Shown piece after piece: positions 34,908 to 43,036 of a stretch of DNA of 64,000 nt (positions within the stretch are counted from its first letter, which is position 1; every line of letters starts with the position of its first letter). The translations under genes and the position numbers were made by a program. This DNA comes from an uncultured Poribacteria bacterium (lineage in GTDB: Bacteria > Poribacteria > WGA-4E > WGA-3G): the NCBI GenBank assembly GCA_951813545.1, contig OX638352.1, positions 124,001 to 188,000 of the forward strand. The letters run 5' to 3'. The notes below the pieces were generated by a model, which saw only the letters and a program-made list of their open reading frames with translations, did no database searches and had not been told where the DNA came from.

Positions 34908-35999
34908 CTATGAAATTGGTTGAATCGCGACAGCCCTGCCGGTCTCGCTGGACTTCATCGCCCCATCGAGCATCTGCATTAGCATCACCGCTTGCGAACC
35001 GGAATTGAGGGGTTCATCTTTCTCTCGAATCGCTCGGATGAATTCCCGTGCCTGAAGCGTTATGTCATCTGCTTTCTGCGCGGGTGCCCCAGGCGAAGCT
35101 TGCGAGCTCGTATTGAGACGTATGGGTTTGACTTTAACACCGTCCGGTGTTCCAACCAGCAGCTTTCCACTTTCGAGTCCTGCCTTCGTGCCGTAAAGTT
35201 GAAATTCCTGAATTTCGCTTTTGACCAAATCGCTATCGGCTGCTGGTACCTGTCGGTTTGTAGTATTCAGCGAAAATGCGACAGCAAAATGCAGGGTGCA
35301 TCCGTTCTCAAACCGAACAAACCCGCATGCGGCATCGTCTGCGGTATAGGTTTGCTCAGGCGGTGCGAGATCGGAAAATGTACAGTATAGCCCAGCCATA
35401 ACCTCTGTCGGACGGGGAGACCCCATCATAAACCAGACGTTGTCAATGGCATGGATACCGAGATCGAGGAGCACCCCGCCACCCTTTGCTTTATCGTGTC
35501 GCCATCCGCGTGCAGAGCACCAGCGTGTGCGTATCCACCGAGTTTCAGCATAGTATACGTCACCGAGTTCCCCGGCTTGCACCAGCCTACGTCCTTCCAT
35601 CAACTGGGCTGTAAACCGAGATTGCCGAACAAACATGTAGACTAAGCCTTTACTTTCGGCAAGCTTTGTGACCGGCATCAGTTCCGCTGCATCGTTTGAG
35701 GGAGGTTTCTCGCAGAGCACATGCATCCCAAGTGCTATCGCTTCCTGTGAGACAGGGGCGTGCATCCATGTCGGAAGTCCAATGCAGACAGCGTCTAAAT
35801 CACACGCGTCGAACATCTGCTTATAATCGTCGAAAACGCGAACACCTTTAATGTCGCCCAAGACCCGTTTCCGACGGTTGGCGTCCAGGTCTGCTAAAGC
35901 GACAAGTTGGACATTTGGTTCTCCATTGAGAATCACAGTCGTGCTGCCGATTGTCCCCCCGACACCAATGATTCCAACTTTAACTGCATCTTTCTTCAT
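34908..35999 (-). CDS. Gfo/Idh/MocA family oxidoreductase
   Basis: A 363-residue dehydrogenase. The Rossmann fold shows KVGIIGVGGTIGSTTVI, and the EKP active-site motif is present as HVLCEKPPSNDAAELMPVTK. The C-terminal domain has KGGGVLLDLGIHAIDNVWFM with the catalytic Asp/His pair. ggaggg precedes the ATG. It is the first gene of a minus-strand pair with the PhyH gene at 34001, which suggests that both act on a common sugar-like substrate. Confidence 0.87.
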   Translation of the reverse strand: MKKDAVKVGIIGVGGTIGSTTVILNGEPNVQLVALADLDANRRKRVLGDIKGVRVFDDYKQMFDACDLDAVCIGLPTWMHAPVSQEAIALGMHVLCEKPPSNDAAELMPVTKLAESKGLVYMFVRQSRFTAQLMEGRRLVQAGELGDVYYAETRWIRTRWCSARGWRHDKAKGGGVLLDLGIHAIDNVWFMMGSPRPTEVMAGLYCTFSDLAPPEQTYTADDAACGFVRFENGCTLHFAVAFSLNTTNRQVPAADSDLVKSEIQEFQLYGTKAGLESGKLLVGTPDGVKVKPIRLNTSSQASPGAPAQKADDITLQAREFIRAIREKDEPLNSGSQAVMLMQMLDGAMKSSETGRAVAIQPIS

Positions 36000-36143
36000 C
36001 TACACCCTCCAGTTCCGTAAATCTGGTTTGAATACACCAAATCAAAAGTGCTTGACTTGTCTTGTGTCTTCCTATAGAGTACATCTAAGCCTGATTTGAA
36101 ATCCAATCAAATAGGTCCCATTGGGAGGGTTACCAACCCTACC

Positions 36144-36896
36144 TTACAACAGAGATGCCGACCCAGTGTCCAGAAATACCGAACAATCTGGGTGGATCTG
36201 TAAAATAGAGGCTGGGTGCATCGGCGTTATTTCACCGTGTAAGCAATTCCGCACTGCTTCCGCTTTCCGTTCATCCGGCACGGTGCAAATAATCGTTCGC
36301 GCTTTCATGATTTGGCGAATGGACATCGAAATAGCCTGCGTTGGTACTTCATTAAGTCCGGTGAACCAACCTTCACCCACCTGCTGTAGACGGCACGGCT
36401 CATCTAATTCAACGAGGATATAAGGATCTTCTGTCTCAAAATCTGCCGGTGGATCGTTGAAGGCGAGGTGCCCGTTCTCGCCGATGCCCACGAATGCGAT
36501 ATCAATCTGATGTTGCGAGATAATCTGGTTGAGCCGATCACACTCGGCTTGCGGATCGCCTGCCTCACCGTTCAGGAAATGTACTGTTCTGGGATGAACG
36601 ATGTCCACAAGACGTTCTCGTAGATACTTGCGAAAACTTGCCGGGTGCGTCTCAGGAATACCGATGTATTCATCCAGATGGAACATCGTCGTGTTGTCCC
36701 AGTCAATCGTTTTATCTGCGGTGAGTGCGGCAAGGAAGTCAAATTGCGATGCACCCGTCGCCACAATAAAACTCGCACTTCCATTTGCATCAAGTGCCTC
36801 GCGTAGCTTTGTGCTGGCGACATGTGCCGCTGCTTCGCTCGTTTCCTGTTTAGTCGTTGCTTTAAAGATATTCATCTGTTTGAAAGAAATATTCAT
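36144..36896 (-). CDS. nagB: Glucosamine-6-phosphate deaminase
   Basis: Converts glucosamine-6-phosphate to fructose-6-phosphate and ammonia (250 aa). The active-site block [20 protein letters not shown] carries the catalytic Asp, and [20 protein letters not shown] contains the Gly-Asn-Gly-His motif. The late [10 protein letters not shown] segment also matches the family. The exact start is uncertain: two near-identical ATG contexts lie 21 bases apart (36896 and 36875). The gene ends in a protein rich in local repeat. It fits the sugar-catabolic cluster. Confidence 0.88.
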   Translation of the reverse strand: MNISFKQMNIFKATTKQETSEAAAHVASTKLREALDANGSASFIVATGASQFDFLAALTADKTIDWDNTTMFHLDEYIGIPETHPASFRKYLRERLVDIVHPRTVHFLNGEAGDPQAECDRLNQIISQHQIDIAFVGIGENGHLAFNDPPADFETEDPYILVELDEPCRLQQVGEGWFTGLNEVPTQAISMSIRQIMKARTIICTVPDERKAEAVRNCLHGEITPMHPASILQIHPDCSVFLDTGSASLL

Positions 36897-36922
36897 TTGT
36901 TTAAATGTTTAAAATTTTCGTG

Positions 36923-37035
36923 CTTTTCTACAGCAAGTTTTTGGCTTGCAAGCTACGCCGCTTTTCTACAGCAAGTTTTTGGCTTGCAAGCTACGCCGCT
37001 TTTCTACAGCAAGTTTTTGGCTTGCAAGCTACGCC
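36923..37035. repeat. Three 38-bp tandem repeats
   Basis: The unit cttttctacagcaagttttt, then ggcttgcaagctacgccg, occurs at 36923, 36961 and 36999 with a spacing of exactly 38 bases. It carries the palindrome gcttgcaagc. The third copy overlaps the 3' end of the MOSC gene and encodes its last residues (SLQAKNLL). There are no spacers, so it is not a CRISPR array. A related sequence lies at about 59808-59850. Confidence 0.8.
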
Positions 37036-37657
37036 AAAAATCCCGTTTCCAACTCGGTGAGAGCGCAGGGAGTTTTCGCGCTTGTACGATCTTCTCATGA
37101 TTGTCCCTATCAAAATAACGGAGGTTGACGATCTCCGTGACACTCATCGGTTCCGGTGCGACCTCAATGCGCGCAATCGCATCACCAGCAGTGATTTCGC
37201 CTTCTTCAAGCACCCGGAAATAGAAGCCTACGCGCCTACTTTCTAAAAACTGTTTGGGGAACTCCGGGAGTCCCATTTTGTATGCTAACTTGAAACACGG
37301 CACACGTGGTTGTGTAATCTGTAACTTTACCGTTGAACCTATTTGAAAAACATCACCGATATGAACAGAGGTCTCCAGCAAACCCTCAACGGTAAGATTT
37401 TCGCCGAACTGTCCGTACGTCAAGTCGTCTCTTTGTAATTCCTGCTGCCAGTGGGTGTAATGCTCAATCGGATACCCATAGATGGCTTTATAGGTGCCAC
37501 CATGTACCCGCAGATCACCTTGCCCATCACCGTCAATGTTTTTCTCTCTAAGCATGACGGTGCCTGACACCGGTTCTTTGAAAATACCGGTTTGGATAGT
37601 CTTACCGCCGTATTGAATAGGCTTCGGTTTTGAAACATTTATGGATAAGAGTTTCAT
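37004..37657 (-). CDS. MOSC domain protein
   Basis: A 217-residue MOSC-domain protein related to YiiM and other molybdenum-cofactor-sulfurase C-terminal domains. It has DGDGQGDLRVHGGTYKAIYG near residue 50 and YGQFGENLTVEGLLETSVHI, GSTVKLQITQPRVPCFKLAY with the conserved Cys. Such proteins handle N-hydroxylated substrates with bound Mo cofactor. The last residues (WRSLQAKNLL) come from a 38-bp repeat unit, so the natural end may have been replaced by the repeat. It has no operon partner. Confidence 0.82.
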   Translation of the reverse strand: MKLLSINVSKPKPIQYGGKTIQTGIFKEPVSGTVMLREKNIDGDGQGDLRVHGGTYKAIYGYPIEHYTHWQQELQRDDLTYGQFGENLTVEGLLETSVHIGDVFQIGSTVKLQITQPRVPCFKLAYKMGLPEFPKQFLESRRVGFYFRVLEEGEITAGDAIARIEVAPEPMSVTEIVNLRYFDRDNHEKIVQARKLPALSPSWKRDFWRSLQAKNLL

Positions 37658-37746
37658 GATACGCTTTAGTATACTGCTGCTTCCGAGTTATGTCAAGCGA
37701 AACATTTAGAAGCATCGTGATATATTTTTTATATTTTTTCCGTCAT

Positions 37747-37773
37747 GCAACCTTTGGCTCTTTAAATCGCGTC
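37747..37773 (+). promoter_or_regulatory. ECF-type promoter before sigma-propeller gene 1
   Basis: gcaac (37747-37751) and cgtc (37770-37773) are separated by 18 bases, the -35 AAC and -10 CGTC elements of many ECF-sigma promoters. The same pair with the same 18-base spacing lies before the paralogue at 43037 (42940-42966), and both sit about 70 bases before the start codon. This is direct sequence evidence of a conserved leader. Autoregulation is inference. Confidence 0.6.
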
Positions 37774-37844
37774 ATTAATAGTAACAGCAGTACGATGGTC
37801 GCGCGTTAAAACTGTGCAGCTGTATTCTACGTAGGAGAAATTTG

Positions 37845-40754
37845 ATGAAAAACGAAGATGCACAACTCGTACACCGCTTCTTGGCAGGTGACGAGAACGC
37901 CTTCACTATGCTGGTGAAAAAACACCAGAAAAGCATCCATGCGCTCGCGTGGCGGAAGGTTGGTGATTTCCACATCGCAGAGGAACTCACGCAGGATACC
38001 TTCCTCAAGGCATACCAGAAACTTGGAACGTTGAAGAATCCGAACCAGTTCGCTGGATGGCTCTATGTGATCGCCGATCGACTTTGCATCGCCTGGCATC
38101 GAAAGCAGAAGCCACAGATGGAATCCTTGGAAAACACAAGTGGAGAGGAGATAGAGGAATCATCCTATCGGCATTATGAAGATGAACAACGCAATGAGGC
38201 ATCTGCTGAATACCGTCGCGGATACATCAGAAATCTCTTGGAAAAACTACCAGAAAGCGAACGCACAGTCGTGACACTCCACTACCTTGGAGAAATGACA
38301 TGCAAAGCAATTAGCGAATTTTTAGGCGTGTCTCCAAACACGGTTAAGAGTCGCCTCCAACGCGCACGGAATCGCCTAAAGGAGCATGAAAACATGATTC
38401 AAGAAACACTCGGAAGCGTACACTTGCCTGCCAACTTCACCGAGGATATTATGCGACAAACTGCTGATATAAAGCCAACAACCCCTGTGAGCAGCAGACC
38501 GTTAGTGCCGGTGGCACTCTCTGCTGCAACAGCCATTTTCATCTTTCTTATAATGGGTATGGGTTCGCAATACCTCGCCCGTTTTCAGAAACCCTACAAC
38601 CTGAACGCGCAATCGGAAACCACCGTTGAAATCATTGATGCTCCTATCGTTCTTGATACACAAGCAAAGCCTGATCTACGGAACCAAGCCGGACGTTTCG
38701 ATACCACTGGTAAAAGTAAAGGTGCCGGTCCACAGGTTTCTGAACCTGTCATGCTTGCCGCAGCACAGATAGAAAAGGAGACGCGTCCGTCAACAGAACA
38801 ACAGTGGATACAGGCAAGCGGTCCTGAAAAAGCGGGTTCAGTATCGGGCGTATTAGTAAGTTCCTGGGGGGATGCCTATGCGACTTCTAAAATCGGTATC
38901 TACAGATTAGCACCAGATGCCACTGCCTGGACGCTCGTTAGCCCACTCCCTCCAGAAGTTTCCACGGACAACCACGGGATACAGATGGCTGAACGAAACG
39001 ACACCCTCTATCTCGTTTTTCCCAATGGTGTGTTTGCGTCAAAAGATAGAGGCGAGACATGGACAAAACTTGGCGAGCGTCCAAAGGGACGCGTTATTGG
39101 ATTGGTGATAACGGATGATGCATTGTACCTTGCGCTTCGAGATGAAGGTATTTTCCGATCTACAGATGCGGGTAAGCAGTGGACCTCACTTAACAATGAA
39201 ATAATAGACAGCGAGGTTCTTTCAGTCGCTGCTATTGAAAATACAGTGTTTGTCGGGACAAACCAAGGTCTCTATCGTTTATATTCAGGGACATTGGAGA
39301 AATTGTCGATAGATACCACGAAAGCCATCCACTCTTTGGCAGTCTCTGAAAATAATCTTTACGTCGGGACTGGACGCGATCTTTCTCAGTTAGGAAACCC
39401 TGAAGGAAGACAGGCGTATTTAGAGAACGTCATGAGCAACATCAATTCGGATGTAAGGACATGGGAAGTTTTCCATTCAACCGATTTGGGCGATTCGTGG
39501 ACCGATATAACACCGACAAGCAGATCACACATGATGAAAATCTCGTTGGGCGTTAAAGTCTTGGCAGCTGAAAAGGGTATTCTGGTATTAGGAATGGTAA
39601 GTTTCCACTCAAGCGACGGTGGAAAAACGTGGACAGAATTGGGTAAGGATTCAATGACGATCCTTAGTTGGATCCCTGCGGTAGCAGTGAATGAAAATAC
39701 ATTCCTCAAAGCCGGAGTCTCTGGACTCATACGCTCAATTGACGGTGGCGAATCGTGGCACCCATTTATGGATGGCATAGCAGGTATTGCAGTCTTCAAT
39801 TTAGTAGGGTTCAAAAATGAGATTTACACAAGTACCACCAAGGGTATTTCTAAATCCAGCGATGGCGGTGAATCGTGGAAAGATATTCCTATGGCTTCAG
39901 GTGACCTCACACTAAAACCGGTAGAGGAAAACAGTTTTACTTCTCCACTAATTTTTCCAAAATTAGCAATTGCTGACGGTGTCCTTTATGGCATCGCATC
40001 TGGTTCAGCCACAGAGAATAAATTTCATCTCTGCCGTCTCTCCACGAACGGTAATGTGTTAGTTCCTATCCAAGGGACACCGGCTCTTGGCAGAAAATTT
40101 TCCATAACAGATCTAAAGGCGTGGGCAAATTTAATGAATCAACTCGACAACTTTCCCGGGGCATTTGCAGTCAGTGGCAAGACCTTCTATGTAGAATACA
40201 AGCGGGAGCTTCTTCGGTGGAAACGCGGTGAATCGGAATGGTTTAGGACCGGGCTCATAGATACAGGAGAATCTGCCAATGATGGTTATGATATTATAAA
40301 AGGTTTGAATCTTGCTGTTTCTGACGAAACCGTCTATGTCGGAAAACGCGATGGACACCTGTTTCAATCGCTTGACAGTGGCAATACATGGAAAGACTTG
40401 ACTTCAGATCTGCCGCTGCGTTTTGAGCGTTTCAATGATATAGCCTTTGCGGGTTCAACAATTTACGTTGCTACGGACGCGGGAGTCTTGACTTCAGAAG
40501 ACGGTGAACATTGGCAGGCAATCACCGATACGGCAGAAACGCACACTCTCATTGATCAGATCGTTGTGAATACCACAACTGTTTACGGTGTTGGGGACGA
40601 AGGTGCCTATCGATTGAATAATCGTGAGGAATGGAAAAAGATCTCGCCAGAAGTGCCAGATAGCGTCATCTCTTTCGTGGTTAAGGGCGATAGGCTTTAT
40701 ATCGCAACCGAAAATCGTGGGATGTTTTATGTTCCTCTTGAGAACGAATGGTAG
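37845..40754 (+). CDS. ECF sigma factor fused to membrane-anchored Asp-box propeller (1)
   Basis: A 969-residue fusion. Residues about 12-90 are sigma region 2 (FLAGDENAFTMLVKKHQKSI, then ELTQDTFLKAYQKLGTL). Residues about 130-182 are region 4 (LPESERTVVTLHYLGEMTCK, then VSPNTVKSRLQRARNRL). A single membrane helix spans about 221-240 (PVALSAATAIFIFLIMGM). After a Pro/Thr/Gln-rich stretch, residues about 300-969 hold eight Asp-box motifs, such as STDLGDSW, SSDGGKTW and SSDGGESW, which form a BNR/sortilin-like propeller. The sigma part is cytoplasmic and the propeller should lie outside. The ATG at 37845 has taggag seven bases upstream; a TTG at 37842 is not used. It shares a conserved leader with gene 43037. 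Confidence 0.85.
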   Translation: MKNEDAQLVHRFLAGDENAFTMLVKKHQKSIHALAWRKVGDFHIAEELTQDTFLKAYQKLGTLKNPNQFAGWLYVIADRLCIAWHRKQKPQMESLENTSGEEIEESSYRHYEDEQRNEASAEYRRGYIRNLLEKLPESERTVVTLHYLGEMTCKAISEFLGVSPNTVKSRLQRARNRLKEHENMIQETLGSVHLPANFTEDIMRQTADIKPTTPVSSRPLVPVALSAATAIFIFLIMGMGSQYLARFQKPYNLNAQSETTVEIIDAPIVLDTQAKPDLRNQAGRFDTTGKSKGAGPQVSEPVMLAAAQIEKETRPSTEQQWIQASGPEKAGSVSGVLVSSWGDAYATSKIGIYRLAPDATAWTLVSPLPPEVSTDNHGIQMAERNDTLYLVFPNGVFASKDRGETWTKLGERPKGRVIGLVITDDALYLALRDEGIFRSTDAGKQWTSLNNEIIDSEVLSVAAIENTVFVGTNQGLYRLYSGTLEKLSIDTTKAIHSLAVSENNLYVGTGRDLSQLGNPEGRQAYLENVMSNINSDVRTWEVFHSTDLGDSWTDITPTSRSHMMKISLGVKVLAAEKGILVLGMVSFHSSDGGKTWTELGKDSMTILSWIPAVAVNENTFLKAGVSGLIRSIDGGESWHPFMDGIAGIAVFNLVGFKNEIYTSTTKGISKSSDGGESWKDIPMASGDLTLKPVEENSFTSPLIFPKLAIADGVLYGIASGSATENKFHLCRLSTNGNVLVPIQGTPALGRKFSITDLKAWANLMNQLDNFPGAFAVSGKTFYVEYKRELLRWKRGESEWFRTGLIDTGESANDGYDIIKGLNLAVSDETVYVGKRDGHLFQSLDSGNTWKDLTSDLPLRFERFNDIAFAGSTIYVATDAGVLTSEDGEHWQAITDTAETHTLIDQIVVNTTTVYGVGDEGAYRLNNREEWKKISPEVPDSVISFVVKGDRLYIATENRGMFYVPLENEW

Positions 40755-40826
40755 GCAAGCGTATCGCGATAACAATTTGGCTGGAAATTGTCGTGAGTCT
40801 ATGATAAAATCGGAACGGATAGCCTA

Positions 40827-40876
40827 TTATACTAAAACCCGTAATTACCTACGCACCAACGCAATGGCGAGGTTAC
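40827..40876. mobile_element. Left-end fragment of the MITE-like element
   Basis: ttatactaaaacccgtaatt followed by acctacgcaccaacgcaatg is the left end of the family at 10916. It then ends at ggcgaggtta. It lies immediately upstream of the lipoprotein gene at 40892, whose ribosome-binding site (aggag, 40878-40882) directly follows. Confidence 0.5.
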
Positions 40877-40891
40877 TAGGAGAAAAATCAG

Positions 40892-41848
40892 ATGGTCTAT
40901 TTTCGATGTCGATATCAGTATCTGTCCAAACTATTGACCTTTTGTGTCTTTCTTGGATTTACAGCAGTTTTTGGTTGTTCGGAATCGGAGAACCGTAACG
41001 AGTTAGCCCCGTCTACGACCGAAACACCGCATGTACTCTCCAGAGAAATGGTTGTAGAGTTACTGGCAGAGGTAGAGAAAAACGTGTTCGCAGCAGAACT
41101 GGAAGTCGCACCCCAAGCCGCTGCCGCACCAATGGCACCGATGCAAAGGCTCCCTACAATTGCCGAGACAATGGCAGCACTGCGTTTGGAGTTTCCGGGC
41201 AACGTTTTAGACGAAGATTTCACGAGGATTGGAGAAATCATTGAGTCAGAAACGTATGTAGATTTCTTGAAACGTACCTACCCGCAAGAAAATCAGTTTC
41301 AGACGTTTGATGCGTTTTGGGAGTTAGCGTCCGTAGATGTGGAAGGGTACATGGAGTTTTTGAACACACATTTTAAGCCACCATACGCGGCACCGACGGC
41401 AGACGATGTGTCGGCCCTGCATTATATGACACTGGTGGCTCGCCACGTCAACGTCCGGCTCTATCACGGGGAAGACAAAAAATGGGATATGTTTTTTGAG
41501 ATGATGAGCAATGATCCCGTCAAGAGTTGGTTAGAGCAACGCTTCTTTATCGGTGATGACGCAGATTTGATTCTTATGATAGAAGTTTTCGTCCGCCACG
41601 CTATTTGGGTCAAGGACCTGCAAGAGGAAGATCAAGAAAGCATCCAGGCATTTTTCCTTGAACATGGCACGCAAAAAGGCTTTTTGCGGTTCGCGCTCGA
41701 AGAACCAGTGCGCCTCGGATACATCCTCAAAGATTTTACAGACACTCAAATCTTCAAAAGATGGATGGATGGAGAATTTAGTAAAAATGCCGGTCAGCAG
41801 AAGAAGCAACCCCCAGGCAACGCGCGACCGCTTGGATTCCTCCAATAG
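40892..41848 (+). CDS. Lipoprotein of the HG/W family, member 2
   Basis: A 318-residue predicted lipoprotein (lipobox AVFGC, Cys29). An Ala/Pro-rich segment (APQAAAAPMAPMQRLPTI) precedes the conserved N-terminal block ETMAALRLEFPGNVLDEDFT, then TYVDFLKR and FDAFWE. The C-terminal block reads FLEHGTQKGFLRFALEEPVR, then YILKDFTDTQIFKRWMDGEF. It is closest to 41916, and the same layout is seen at 11128. No known domain. It lies between sigma-propeller gene 1 and the lipoprotein at 41916; aggag precedes the ATG. Probably cotranscribed with 41916. Confidence 0.65.
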   Translation: MVYFRCRYQYLSKLLTFCVFLGFTAVFGCSESENRNELAPSTTETPHVLSREMVVELLAEVEKNVFAAELEVAPQAAAAPMAPMQRLPTIAETMAALRLEFPGNVLDEDFTRIGEIIESETYVDFLKRTYPQENQFQTFDAFWELASVDVEGYMEFLNTHFKPPYAAPTADDVSALHYMTLVARHVNVRLYHGEDKKWDMFFEMMSNDPVKSWLEQRFFIGDDADLILMIEVFVRHAIWVKDLQEEDQESIQAFFLEHGTQKGFLRFALEEPVRLGYILKDFTDTQIFKRWMDGEFSKNAGQQKKQPPGNARPLGFLQ

Positions 41849-41915
41849 TGTAGATATCGTGTTCCTGCGGGTACCCTTTCGGACAACACCTTAACCTTCT
41901 GAGGATATAACGAAT

Positions 41916-42707
41916 ATGCGATTCTTTAAGTGTGAGCGTTTTTTTAACCGACTGCGAGTCTGTCTCCTTTTAGCCGTATCGCTATTTTTTGCGTGTCAAT
42001 CAAGTCCGGATCCAAGCGCTCTCAAACCCGAAAGAGAGGACATTGACACGGAGGATGGTATTGCGTCAATCGCACGACCGCCAACGATCGAGGAGACGTT
42101 TGAACACCTCAAACGTGAAAACCCTGGTGACATTTTAGATGACGACTTCAAAACCCTCCGACGGCTTGTCACGTCCAAAACCTATTTAGACTTCCTCAGA
42201 CGGAACCATCCGATAGACGCTCAATATCAGACATTTGATGCATTCTGGAAAATCGCAGCGTTAGATCCGTCGCAATATCTGCCATTTTTGAAGGAACATC
42301 TTGAGAAGCCAGCCGAAGAAGATATCGCGAATGTACACCTTTTTGCAGTACACGACCGGCATGTTATGACCCGTGAATACCACGGCGAAAATCCTGAGAG
42401 GTTTCAGGACAAGTGGGTGAAATTGGCACGAGGTCCCGGAATGGATATAGCACTTAGGCATTTTGTAGACGATGACCGAGTAAACGGATTCGACTTCGCT
42501 TTGCTTCTCGTGGAAATCACGCTTTATGTTAAAGAAACTGAGCAGGCGGACGCTGCACTCGCCCAGGAGTTTCTCAATAAACACGGAGAACAAGATGCGC
42601 TTATCTGGATCGCGCTTGAGGACCCCGTGTTAATCGGATATATTCTCAAAGATTTCACGGACCCTCAAGTATTCCTGAAATGGATGCGTGGAGAATTTCA
42701 TCAATAA
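41916..42707 (+). CDS. Lipoprotein of the HG/W family, member 3
   Basis: A 263-residue predicted lipoprotein (lipobox SLFFAC, Cys27). It carries the conserved blocks ETFEHLKRENPGDILDDDFK, then TYLDFLRR, FDAFWK and, at the C-terminus, FLNKHGEQDALIWIALEDPV, then YILKDFTDPQVFLKWMRGEF. The match with member 2 is strong over the last 40 residues. It is 67 bases after member 2. No known function. It probably belongs to the regulon or complex of the sigma-propeller proteins on either side. Confidence 0.65.
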   Translation: MRFFKCERFFNRLRVCLLLAVSLFFACQSSPDPSALKPEREDIDTEDGIASIARPPTIEETFEHLKRENPGDILDDDFKTLRRLVTSKTYLDFLRRNHPIDAQYQTFDAFWKIAALDPSQYLPFLKEHLEKPAEEDIANVHLFAVHDRHVMTREYHGENPERFQDKWVKLARGPGMDIALRHFVDDDRVNGFDFALLLVEITLYVKETEQADAALAQEFLNKHGEQDALIWIALEDPVLIGYILKDFTDPQVFLKWMRGEFHQ

Positions 42708-42753
42708 GGAGAAATAATAAACAGACATTATAACGATTTTCTGTTTTGCAATT

Positions 42754-42799
42754 ACAGCCAAGCCGTTGTGGTATTAAAGTATTTCACAGGTTTGGCTGT
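42754..42799 (+). terminator. Stem-loop after lipoprotein member 3
   Basis: acagccaagcc (42754-42764) pairs with ggtttggctgt (42789-42799) with one mismatch, around a 24-base loop. It could end the first module transcript before the promoter of the second sigma gene. A strong T-tract is missing, so termination is uncertain. Confidence 0.45.
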
Positions 42800-42939
42800 T
42801 TCGCGTTTTGCTGAAAAATCCGATATAAAAAATACAGCAGTATTCGCCACAAACAATCCGTAAATTCCACTTTTCACTATATCAAAAGGAACATTTCAGT
42901 GAAGTTATGATATAATTTTTTCAACTTTTTTTCCATTAT

Positions 42940-42966
42940 GCAACTTTCCGCATTTTAAATTACGTC
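42940..42966 (+). promoter_or_regulatory. ECF-type promoter before sigma-propeller gene 2
   Basis: gcaac (42940-42944) and cgtc (42963-42966) with 18 bases between, as at 37747-37773. The surrounding leader is also conserved, for example cgtcattaat and gtacgatggtcg just downstream. The distance to the ATG at 43037 is 70 bases. It fits an ECF-recognised promoter. Confidence 0.6.
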
Positions 42967-43036
42967 ATTAATTAGTGACAGCCGTACGATGGTCGTGTTT
43001 TAAAACCACACATCCGTATCTCATGGGAGAGACTCG

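Noticed and set aside
36923..37035. 38-bp tandem repeats as a CRISPR array
   Set aside because: The three copies are directly adjacent with no spacers and they overlap a coding end; no cas gene is near.
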